Source: Incurvaria masculella (lineage: Eukaryota; Arthropoda; Insecta; Lepidoptera; Incurvariidae). From it: 64,000 nt of DNA. The translations under genes and the position numbers were made by a program. Shown one piece after another: positions 55,901 through 62,931 of this stretch. Within the stretch, counting starts at the first letter, position 1. The number at the start of each line of letters is the position of its first letter. The stretch is taken from contig OX335643.1 in the NCBI GenBank assembly GCA_946894095.1, positions 8,481,036 to 8,545,035 of the forward strand, in the 5' to 3' direction. Below the pieces are notes generated by a model, which saw only the letters and a program-made list of their open reading frames with translations, was not told the DNA's origin and did no database searches.

Positions 55901-56717
55901 CAATAAATTCGTTATAACAAGGTAAGAGTGTATCTATGGTTACCGCAGGAAGTAAACAGATTCTCTTTTCAACAGCTGCAGCAAATGCACCCCAGTCTGC
56001 ATCACCAACCCTATACCTAAGAAGAGGTGCAGGGTTCTTTTCGAGTATGTTTTTAAGAGGAATAGTAATCTTAATTGGGAAGTGGTCACTGCCAAATGAA
56101 AGACTGTCAACCTCCCATGTCAATAAAGAAGAGATATTTGCAGAGCATAGCGTTAGATCAACTGCGCTATGACGTTGAATTGGGGAAGTCCGGCGGGTAG
56201 GGGAGCCATCGTTTAGAAAACAAAGATTTAGATCATCGGCCAAATCTAGGATTTTGCAACCAAATGAATCGCATTGTGAAGAGCCCCATGCATAATGGTG
56301 GCAATTAAAGTCTCCAAGAACAATAAAAGGTAAAGGTAAACTATTAAACAAAGATCTAATATCAGAAATTATATTATTATGAGGATGAGGAATATATATA
56401 CAGATGAAGGTGATATCATTCGCCCTCACAGCCACCGCATTGAAAAGGTTGCTGTGAGTGGGAAGGTTCACCTGGCATGAAGGAATGGACTTTTTGATGA
56501 ATAAGGCGGCACCGCCCCATCCATCATCTCTGTCATCACGCAGGCATGAATATCCCGGGACTCTAAAAAAAGAACCCGGTTTTAGCCATGTCTCCGTGAT
56601 TGCAGATATAATAGGTTGACATTTATTCAATAAAAATAAAAAATCAGGTTTTTTGTGGCGGATGCTGCGAGGGTTCCACTGCAGCACTGTTGCTGTTGTG
56701 GCCATTTCGGTTAGCAA
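52974..56717 (-). CDS. I-type LINE ORF2: endonuclease, reverse transcriptase and RNase H
   Basis: The open frame of 1247 residues has no internal stop. Residues 8-230 form an apurinic-type endonuclease: LQWNPRSI near the start, TETWL, VLGDFNCHHYAWG at about 133 and GSDHFPI at about 209. The reverse transcriptase spans about 440-720: SYRPIALSSVLAKVTEHLI, FGFRKGRSTADSL, FLDISAAYDNV, KGLPQGSVLSPILYNLY, and catalytic YADD at 665-668 (54714-54725). An RNase H domain starts near 958 with IFTDAS (Asp at 963), then GECVAILGA, IFTDSLSCLKAL and WIPSHVGIKNNELVD. The C-terminus has CECG...DHIFFSC, a zinc-finger-like Cys/His cluster. Endonuclease plus RT plus RNase H is the I-group organisation. The enzyme would nick target DNA and copy its own RNA in place. 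It overlaps ORF1 by 74 bp in another frame. All catalytic motifs I can check are intact. Confidence 0.93.
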   Translation of the reverse strand: MLTEMATTATVLQWNPRSIRHKKPDFLFLLNKCQPIISAITETWLKPGSFFRVPGYSCLRDDRDDGWGGAALFIKKSIPSCQVNLPTHSNLFNAVAVRANDITFICIYIPHPHNNIISDIRSLFNSLPLPFIVLGDFNCHHYAWGSSQCDSFGCKILDLADDLNLCFLNDGSPTRRTSPIQRHSAVDLTLCSANISSLLTWEVDSLSFGSDHFPIKITIPLKNILEKNPAPLLRYRVGDADWGAFAAAVEKRICLLPAVTIDTLLPCYNEFIASLISSADEVIPLKNTDSKAPSSPPWWDKECSLTIKNRNNSERKYCFDMSMENFLNFKRAQALSKRLLHKKKKDGWNEFCSSISPSTKPSQVWINIKRYRSALSHKNDLKADPTRWVEPFLDKLAPPIAPGLEETPQVFIPYFTSDHTYIDLEMEAPFTLAELKLVLNYVKDSAPGVDGIPYSFISKSSQNTLLYFLDLINHFFNNGIIPDSWKSQIIIPILKPNKDPNDATSYRPIALSSVLAKVTEHLIKNRLTWIVENRNIFASSQFGFRKGRSTADSLGIFTTDIRLGFSRGESIVAAFLDISAAYDNVLLPILRNKLLLLNIPYKIVHFILNLLSSRSITLRINEIETLPRTIWKGLPQGSVLSPILYNLYTHDLEQIITPHCRILQYADDILLYIPDKSIPQAAKSLNLALKALHLWLSDHGMDLSAAKSSAVIFTRKQSIPDVIIHYDEHPITIQNHAKFLGVILDSKMNGKLHLNYITGKCEKNINILRTLSGVWWGAHPFNLKLLYNALIRSHMDYCSYILEPCNKKALFALELIQAKCMRLIIGAMKSSPKNALQVECVEPPLVLRRQYLADRFLFRAAQLSSHPIFPKLQLLEEYTHNKKYWSRKSSTPLTQSYNRFTTIESPIVRSSPIPPYNIPFASIIFKPNIEFSIGIDKDSLNANSIFNKVSSRKWPFWQMIFTDASKLSRDGCVGAAFVHSNSNISRSWRCPPESSVFTGECVAILGAVSYVRSSQFEKTVIFTDSLSCLKALHQNPFKNKPHNIVLSIKHILADCDVDELKVELAWIPSHVGIKNNELVDTIAKNAIETGEHTYFTVQPSDLLCLPKKRMYECWSIDWIRSRRSKGRHYASLQPEIPTKPWFSKHKNLPKKETSIICRMRLGHCCSPVFLAKIHARDSSLCECGLQEGNLDHIFFSCSLNNKTPSLFKLLSDSKIALPTNINTLLTLDQSSVLNILSKFIRNNDIKL

Positions 56718-58284
56718 AAAGCTGATTTAAAGTAACAAGTTTGTTTGCGACGTTGGACGGTAAGTTTTGCGGAGTTAAAACAGAAATAAGAGATTCAATG
56801 AGGGTCTCTAAAAAGCTGACACTGGAATCTATTGTGGGTACAATATTTCCAGGTTGAAGAGCGGATCCGTTGGGAGAAGAAGGTATGCAGAAACTATTTA
56901 GGATGGCTTGATGGGCTTGCCTGTCAAAACCAGGAGATAATGGGGCATGAGATTTTGGTTTTAAAAAAACAGTTTTTCTATAAGATGTTTGAGTTGGCAG
57001 GGATGGTTTAGGGGATCTAGCTACATCGGCAAAGGATTTTCCAACGCGGGGAAGCATTTTTGAAGCCTCAACATAGGATATGGAGTCTTCAGCCATGCGT
57101 CCCTTAATCCTACGCTGCCTCTCTTGTTCTGGACAATGTTTGCTGGTGGCAACATGATTACCTGTGCACCATATGCAAATGGCATCTTGAGGACTGCGCG
57201 AGCAAGCGTTATCTGAATGATCATCACCGCATCTGGGGCATCGAACTTTAGAACGACACAACAGTTTAGTGTGACCAAACCTTAAACAATTATGGCACTG
57301 AATAGTGGGGAATTGATATTGTTCAATGGGTAGGGAGGTGTATACGCAAAAAATTCGAGGAGGAAGGGATTGACCATCAAAGGTCAAGACTACAGTCTGG
57401 GATGGTTTCCATACTGGTTTGCCGTCTACATTCGTTTTAAAATTAAGGCGTCTTATTTTAATAATTGGTCCGTAACCATCAGGCACCTTTGCATGTTCCA
57501 GAATTTCCTCTGGAGACCACTCGACTGGGATTTCCCTGACGATTCCAATTCTCGTGACATTATACGATGGAATCATAGCTTTATAGTTGGCAGCTTGAAG
57601 CTGATCGTTAATCATAAAGGAGTTTGCAGCATCCGCCGATGTAAATTCAACCGAAACTCGGTTGCGGCCAACACTTTTCACACCGTCCCGTTTAATGTTT
57701 TTAATGCATGTTTTCATTAAAAAAAGACCAAATTTCACTGGATGTAGTGAAGTTCCCGACACAGGCGTCGGTTCAATACGAGATACATGCACAATGAAAG
57801 GGGATTTATCTAAGTCCGTGTAATTTTGACGACCCACTGGTACAGTGAGCGATGAATTTTGAGTTGGAGTTTGAGGCTTTAACAGTGAATCATTTTGAGA
57901 AACCGTTTTGGTTTGTGTGTTAATTTTGTGACGTGGTGTGTCATTATCTGAAAAAGTTGAAGACGTATCAGAAAGTTCGCCGATATTCTTCTTTTGTTTT
58001 TTTGGTCTTATGGTTTTTGTTTTTCGCTGGCCTAAAGGAATCGATTGATCCATGTCGATCGAAAGTATCTCCTCGAAAGCGCTAGGAGATGGAGGCAGAC
58101 AAATTTGCGGCAAGGGAAGAGAGCGCCTATCGGCATCATGTGCAGCTCTGGTGGCTACAACCTCCAACAAATCCGTGGACACAGACTCCCCTCCGCCAGG
58201 GTCGGGTGGCCGCATATTGCGGCTAAACTCCATCGAATACACTAACCCTCGATCACCAGAAGAAATTAAACACAAAACACACAC
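56644..58284 (-). CDS. I-type LINE ORF1: gag-like RNA-binding protein
   Basis: The 546-residue open frame lies directly upstream of and overlaps ORF2. The N-terminal ~150 residues are Ser/Thr/Lys-rich and probably disordered (TIRPKKQKKN near 91-100). A gag-like fold region follows (about 165-310, including SVEFTSADAANSFMINDQL). Three zinc knuckles follow at about 330-385: CHNCLRFGHTKLLC (CX2CX4HX4C), CPRCGDDHSDNAC, and CIWCTGNHVATSKHC. Three knuckles are usual for ORF1 of I/Jockey-type LINEs and serve to bind the element RNA into a particle with ORF2. The ATG at 58284 gives the longest frame; the ATG at 58233 (MEFSRNM) is an alternative that removes 17 residues. Confidence 0.9.
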   Translation of the reverse strand: MCVLCLISSGDRGLVYSMEFSRNMRPPDPGGGESVSTDLLEVVATRAAHDADRRSLPLPQICLPPSPSAFEEILSIDMDQSIPLGQRKTKTIRPKKQKKNIGELSDTSSTFSDNDTPRHKINTQTKTVSQNDSLLKPQTPTQNSSLTVPVGRQNYTDLDKSPFIVHVSRIEPTPVSGTSLHPVKFGLFLMKTCIKNIKRDGVKSVGRNRVSVEFTSADAANSFMINDQLQAANYKAMIPSYNVTRIGIVREIPVEWSPEEILEHAKVPDGYGPIIKIRRLNFKTNVDGKPVWKPSQTVVLTFDGQSLPPRIFCVYTSLPIEQYQFPTIQCHNCLRFGHTKLLCRSKVRCPRCGDDHSDNACSRSPQDAICIWCTGNHVATSKHCPEQERQRRIKGRMAEDSISYVEASKMLPRVGKSFADVARSPKPSLPTQTSYRKTVFLKPKSHAPLSPGFDRQAHQAILNSFCIPSSPNGSALQPGNIVPTIDSSVSFLETLIESLISVLTPQNLPSNVANKLVTLNQLFANRNGHNSNSAAVEPSQHPPQKT

Positions 58285-58440
58285 GAAAAGGAAGAATTTG
58301 CGAGCATATAAAATGTCACCAAAATTGAAATTTTGTTCACTCCTATCTACAGCGAATGACAGCAGCGAATCCTCAAGCTGTTACAATAACAGTTGCATTT
58401 CGAAAGGTGGCATATAGACAATTGTGTTAGTTTTTTTTTT
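58285..58440 (-). other. Probable 5' UTR and 5' end of the I-type LINE
   Basis: The stretch upstream of ORF1 on the minus strand is GC-balanced to about 58410. A run of 11 T lies at 58430-58440 on the plus strand. The exact 5' end is not determined. I-type LINEs carry an internal promoter at the 5' end, so promoter activity is expected here but no motif was recognised. Confidence 0.4.
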
Positions 58441-58499
58441 GCAAAGTTCCATTCACATGAAGCAAAGTGTGACAGGAGAAATTACCATTTTGACTTTTA

Positions 58500-58770
58500 C
58501 GAAAACTGAACAGCGCGGCCGTCCCGTGTCTGGCGACGGGCGGCGCGCGGCGCGCGGCGTCGGACATCCATCATATTGGCCAATTTCCGAGATCGTACGA
58601 TGCGGACCTTTCGCGCCGAGAATCGAATTCGGCGGAGATTGGAGCGCGCGCGCGACTGTGTGCGAGAGGGTGTATGTGTGTGTGTGTGTGTACTGGCTCG
58701 GCGCGCGCGTGTGTTGGTGCGTCGCAGCGGTCCCCAACCTTTAGCGGCGGCGGTCTCGCGTTGCATAATG
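58500..58770. promoter_or_regulatory. GC-rich, CpG-dense island 9 with GT microsatellite (possible promoter)
   Basis: Dense CpG sequence with a GT repeat at about 58675-58691 and an inverted CCAAT-like 'atattggccaat' at 58572-58583. Frames on both strands are composition-driven (Arg/Ala-rich). It lies next to the 5' end of the LINE. Confidence 0.33.
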
Positions 58771-58949
58771 CAGGGGGTGCGCTGCTGGCATGGAGCGGTT
58801 CGTTTTCGAGGGCTTCTTGCCAAAAACAATTAGGGGGGAAATCAAAACACTTGTGCAGCTAAGTTTTAGTTTCAAATGAATGTACATGGATATTTTTATG
58901 TATTTTTATTAGAAATTTAATTTTGTAAAACCAAATATTGTTAGACCGG
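58771..58949. other. No gene recognised
   Basis: GC content falls away from the island to AT-rich sequence; nothing recognisable. Confidence 0.4.
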
Positions 58950-59080
58950 AGTGCACAATCTCTGGTGAGTGATAATTTTAAAATTAAAATATATCGGTCC
59001 TTATTTTTTGCCTGAAGAAGAAATAATATAGATATACAAATAATAACCATAATTATAATACTAATCAGAGATTGTGCACT
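58950..59080. mobile_element. Small foldback (131 bp)
   Basis: 58950-58964 'agtgcacaatctctg' is perfectly inverse to 59066-59080 'cagagattgtgcact'. The interior is AT-rich. Possibly a MITE remnant. Confidence 0.55.
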
Positions 59081-59487
59081 CTTTCACAAATACTTTTATT
59101 AGGCGAAGCTGCAAAAATTATAACAGTGATGTATCTCATATCGAGCTATTTAATAACACACTTGGACAATGCAAAAATAAGACCAGCAATTATTTTTATA
59201 CCCACTGAGTAGATCACAGAAATAAATAATTCATTCGTTGGTTTCTAACATGTTTGTTTTTTTTTATGCACACCACTTTGTCTGAACTCAATTTTATCTA
59301 GATGTATGTAGATACTTTAAATGTATGTGTGGAGCTAGGTCTTTATTTTGTTAGTTTTAATTTGTAAATTTCTGTAAATGATTAAACAATCAAGAAAAAA
59401 TATCTACGTGCGATATTATTGTTTTCTCATTAATTTGATGTCATGGAAAGACATCTACATTGAATCATTGCAATGCGATTTGAAAAA
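59081..59487. other. AT-rich DNA, no gene seen
   Basis: No repeat or reading frame of note. Confidence 0.4.
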
Positions 59488-59556
59488 TAATCGTAGTCGA
59501 ACCTGAGACCTTTGGATCACATGTCTACCGCTCTACCACTGAGCAATCCAGATAAA
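59488..59556 (-). other. tRNA-like sequence (SINE head or tRNA pseudogene)
   Basis: On the minus strand it reads 'ggattgctcagtggtagagc' (D-arm/A box) and 30 bp later 'caggttcgactac' (T-arm/B box). Acceptor-stem pairing is not evident, so a functional tRNA gene is unlikely. It differs from the head of the main SINE family here. Confidence 0.45.
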
Positions 59557-59824
59557 TATGTCACCCAACGAATTTCTTGATTATGTTCCAATCGTTTATG
59601 CTTCCCCTATCAACTACTAGAAGCCGCTTCGCGTATTGATCTTATGCTTAGGAGCTTTGACGGCGATGATTGAGTCATCAATCTAATTGGAAATATTATT
59701 TATTATATTTATTCGTAGAATCCACAATATTCATAAAAATTTCTCAACAAAATATTTAAATAAACACCATTTACAGATTCTCACAGTGTAGTTTACAAAT
59801 AATATAATCCATATTTATTCCAAG

Positions 59825-59860
59825 AATCGCAGGTTCGAATCCTGCTTAAAACGAATGTCT
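59825..59860 (+). other. Isolated tRNA T-arm-like sequence
   Basis: 'gcaggttcgaatcctgc' at 59829-59845 forms a perfect 5-bp T-stem with a seven-base TTCGAAT loop, as in many tRNAs. No D-arm or acceptor partner is visible upstream. Confidence 0.35.
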
Positions 59861-60047
59861 AGACCAAAACAATTCTAAAAAGAATTTTATTATTTCGCTT
59901 GGCGTAAATCTTCTTTTCACCTGGTGGTATTTGTACAGTGTGGGCTCCGGCATATTAAAATAATAACAATTGGGCCCCACTGTAATTCTTCCTATGCATT
60001 ACGTCGGATTGCACGTAAAACGATTGGTTCCCTTTCTTGCCTTCTGG
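59861..60047. other. No gene recognised
   Basis: Nothing recognisable. Confidence 0.4.
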
Positions 60048-60200
60048 CGGTATGTTAAATCCTACCCGGGTTGGTAATGACATTATATCAGTTGGTCAAA
60101 ATATGAATCCGAGTGCAGTGCACTGTCTATGGATTATGAATAAACAATACAATATAATTGAACGATGGTCGAAGCGACAATTAATATTATCCTTTTTTTC
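60048..60200 (+). mobile_element. SINE body fragment interrupted by a 55-bp repeat
   Basis: 'atcctacccgggttggtaat' and later 'gaacgatggtcgaagcgaca' are adjacent parts of the SINE body. Between them, 60103-60157 matches the inverse of 31245-31300. The insertion is clean enough to suggest a short mobile or duplicated block. Confidence 0.55.
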
Positions 60201-60369
60201 TTATTGAGGTGTTTATGGTGATAATATAGTTGCAGTAACAGTTTTCAAATTTTATATTTTTTTACAATCGTAGTTTTTTTATGTCATGGTCCTACAGCGC
60301 GAAAAACTGCTATTTTTCATGCATAAAACGGCTTTTGCCACGCGACTCGACTCTTGGCAACTTCCTGAG

Positions 60370-60640
60370 TTTTGTTTCCGCCTCAATCTGTCGTGCAGCC
60401 GCATCCCCCCACCCCCACCCCTCGCCCGCCCCGCACCCCGCGGTGCAGTCGGCCGAGCCGCCGTCGCCGCGCACCTGGCCGCCGCCGCCGCGCCGCCAGA
60501 CTGTCGTTGACCTCCGGAGCGCACACAGTCGAGCGCACGTGCGTCCGCGCGGTCGAGTGCGCTCGCTGCTTGCTTTGCTGGCCAAGGAATCAGCCGCCTC
60601 GGCCGATCCATGGCCGGCGTGGGTAACATTCATCCAGCCA
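60370..60640. promoter_or_regulatory. GC-rich, CpG-dense island 10 (possible promoter or first exon)
   Basis: Among the most GC-rich parts of the window. The long frames on both strands (60281-60754 plus, 60310-60678 minus) are Pro/Arg/Ala-rich and reflect composition. An ATG at 60610 in the context 'gatccatggccggcg' opens a 41-codon frame (MAGVGNIHPATVAHF start) of unknown meaning. A promoter with 5' UTR is plausible, direction unclear. Confidence 0.33.
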
Positions 60641-60764
60641 CTGTCGCACATTTCGATAAAAGTGTGCTGGGCAGCCATCGCGCTGGTAGCATTCTTGTGG
60701 CAAGAGGCACATCTTCCAGCAACGGTTCCTAATCATTTCTTAAAAAAAATGTAAACATCACCGT

Positions 60765-61385
60765 CTAAATTTTGAGGAAAAAAGTGCGGCCCGATGGTTT
60801 TCTACCCCTCCCATCCACACATTCAAGGATAATTTTCTTTGGTGAGCTCATTCTTCTTTCGCGGGTTGAATCAAATATGACTCTTTGGCGCCCAGTAATG
60901 AGCATTGTGGTAGTAAGGCCATCAATAATACTTAAACAATTGCGGTCCTCTAGGTCGATGTTTATCATAAAACGATAAAAATATATCCTTCTAGCAGGAT
61001 TTCCCTCTTTGATAGCATGCAGGGGCGTGTAGTGGAATGGGTATAGCCGTGCTGTATGTACAATTAACCACACTTTCCACTGGCTTAATCCAAGGCCTGG
61101 CCTGGCTGCAGCTCTAATCGAAGAAGTAGGATCTCTTCTGAAAAACTCCAATCTTCAGGCGGAAAAAAACCTGGTCTGCCAGCATCTGCCTGCCTTCGGT
61201 TAATACTACCGGTTTCTCGGAGGCCCCGGTATGTACCAGAAACACTCTTACATTAGGTATACGACGATCAGGGTAACGACGTGCGTATTCCCTTTGTGCC
61301 GCAGCGTCAACGCCGCGGCAAAATCCATACCAAACAGAATATTACCGTATTCTTCACGAGTGAATGCAATTACTGCAGGCACCAC
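60765..61385 (-). pseudogene. Degenerate DUF4817-type transposase
   Basis: Reading leftward, pieces in changing frames line up with the insect mobile-element proteins that start with a DUF4817 helix-turn-helix. They are FTREEYGNILF (about 61364), AAAQREYARRYPDRRIPNVR (about 61310-61235), RGLRETGSINRRQADAGRPG (next frame), PPEDWSFSEEIL, then VWLIVHTARLYPFHY with EGNPARR (about 61070-60990). A last frame has HNAHYWAPKSH. This order matches HTH, spacer, and the start of the DDE catalytic region in mariner-like transposases of this kind. At least three frame changes and a stop disable it, and the C-terminal catalytic part is missing. The 128-residue open frame at 60765-61151 is one surviving piece. 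Confidence 0.7.
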
Positions 61386-61442
61386 TAAAAAAAAACGGAC
61401 AATTTGGTACAACAACAAGGAATTACGAAATTTTTTTATGCG
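61386..61442. other. Junction between transposase relic and SINE
   Basis: A-rich junction with no separate feature. Confidence 0.4.
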
Positions 61443-61988
61443 ACCTGACATGGATGGCTGATACCACACAACTACCGTTATGATATTAGCCCAATACACC
61501 AGATTCCCGAAGGAATTAGGTGCCATGCCAGGACCTTCCCTTTATGAGCACGGCTATATTGAACTGGAAGGAAAACGCAGACAATTTTTCATTGCCGCTT
61601 CGAACATCTTTTCATCCAATGCGATGGTACCAACACGGGCGGGCTTAAACCCTACCACCTAGTAGTCCAGCCTTGCAGTATATTCGTAAAGTAGTTCTTT
61701 TTACTGGGCTCTTTCTTCAGTTAATGTGTCCTTGCTTCACGGTCGAGAATACATACAAATATTTCACATTCCTTGGAATAAGCGACGTACCTGATTAGTA
61801 CGAAAAAGTATATTTACTGAAGGGGACCTACAGTTTTACATGGATTCCGAAACATGGAGTAGCTCGCATTCTCGTGACGAATTGCACTTATCGAACTCTG
61901 AAAGAGAAAGACAGTGGTGCATGTCGGAATTGAACCCATACCTCTGGTACGCTAGGCCAGTCCTCGCGCCACTAGGCTACGAGCCGCA
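61443..61988 (-). mobile_element. tRNA-headed SINE, minus strand, split by repeat C
   Basis: The 3' half is at 61443-61662 ('acatggatggctgataccac', 'aggtgccatgccaggacctt', 'gatggtaccaacacgggcgg'). The 5' half is at 61820-61988 ('ggggacctacagttttacat', 'gcgccactaggctacgagcc'). The halves are contiguous in the family consensus, so the 61664-61815 block inserted into this copy. Confidence 0.82.
61664..61815 (+). repeat. Dispersed repeat family C, plus-strand copy inside a SINE
   Basis: 'agtccagccttgcagtatat', 'gtagttctttttactgggct', 'ttaatgtgtccttgcttcac' and 'attccttggaataagcgacg' match 48838-48940 and the inverse of 28665-28790. Its clean placement inside the SINE defines its ends here and shows that it moves. 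Confidence 0.7.
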
Positions 61989-62119
61989 CGCTCGCATTCG
62001 TTTAACTTATTATTAATCGCAGTGTTATTTCAATTTTGGCGGCAAAGACAAAACGTTTATTCTTCGTTAGTTTTATGCACGCATCTGATACTTGGTATCT
62101 GATAAAAAAATTTAACAGT

Positions 62120-62172
62120 AGTCAGATTTAATCAATCACTTGCCTGTTGACACGGCGACTTAATTTACTATT
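62120..62172. mobile_element. Palindromic foldback MITE, right arm only (copy D)
   Basis: 'gtcagatttaatcaatcact', 'tgcctgttgacacggcgact' and 'taatttac' match the right arm of copies A-C. The left arm is missing. GC-rich island 11 begins immediately after. Confidence 0.7.
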
Positions 62173-62179
62173 GAAACAT

Positions 62180-62440
62180 CCCAGTTTTGACGTTCCGTGC
62201 GCCGCAAGTAGCAATATTTCGGTGCTCGCCCCGCCGGTCGAGTGCATGTAAACGCGGCTCCCCGCCCTCGCGCCCGCACGCACACAGCGACACGGCCGCT
62301 CGCTACACCGACACGCGGCGACGCGACGTTGCGCGCGAAACTTTCAAAAGTCCGCCGAGCGAATATCCCTTCGTCTCGCATTGCGTCGTCGTTGGTTCGG
62401 ATTTTGAAAATGGAATGCAAAGTTTTGCACAAATATGTAT
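62180..62440 (+). promoter_or_regulatory. GC-rich, CpG-dense island 11 (possible promoter)
   Basis: CpG-rich to about 62360, then balanced sequence with an ATG at 62410 opening a short Cys-containing frame (MECKVLHKYVCRCCRNPLYF) that runs into the next SINE. No domain is recognised. A promoter or first exon is possible. Confidence 0.33.
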
Positions 62441-62520
62441 GTCGGTGTTGCCGCAATCCGCTATATTTCCGAAAATTGGGGACAATTTGCCATAAAATAG
62501 AACATCATAATACACGATCT

Positions 62521-62931
62521 AAGCGGCTCGTAGCCTAGTGGCGCGGGGACTGGCCTAGCGTTCCAGAGGCCTGGGTTCGATACCGACATGCACCACTGTC
62601 TTTCTCTTCCCGAGTACGATAAGAGCATTTCGTCACGAATGCGAGCTGCTCCATGGTTCGGAATTCATATAAAACTGTAGGTCCACTTCCCCTACTAGGT
62701 GGTAGGGTTTAAGCCCGCCCGGGTTGGTTGAAAGGGATTTTGGATGAAAAGATGGTCGAAGCGGCAATGAAAAATTGTCCGTGTTTTCCATCCAGTTCAA
62801 TGTAGCCGTGCTCATAAAGGGAAGGTCCTGGCATGGCACCTAATTTCCTTCGGTAATGTGGTCTATTGGGCTAATATCATAACGGCAGTTGTGTGGTATG
62901 AGCCCTCCATGTCAGGTCGCACAAAAAAAAA
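62521..62931 (+). mobile_element. Full-length tRNA-headed SINE (HaSE1-like)
   Basis: 'agcggctcgtagcctagtgg', B box 'gggttcgatacc' at about 62574, 'gcgagctgctccatggttcg', 'ttgtccgtgttttccatcca', 'gtagccgtgctcataaaggg', 'ggtcctggcatggcacctaa' and tail 'gtcaggtcgcacaaaaaaaa'. Almost colinear with 13589-13995; both lack large deletions. Confidence 0.87.

Noticed and set aside
53042..58245. Numerous short frames on both strands inside the I-type LINE
   Set aside because: They overlap the two long LINE ORFs in other frames and have no features of their own.
60281..60754. 157-codon open frame
   Set aside because: The Pro/Arg/Ala-rich translation of a GC-rich island has no domain, and the opposite strand is equally open.
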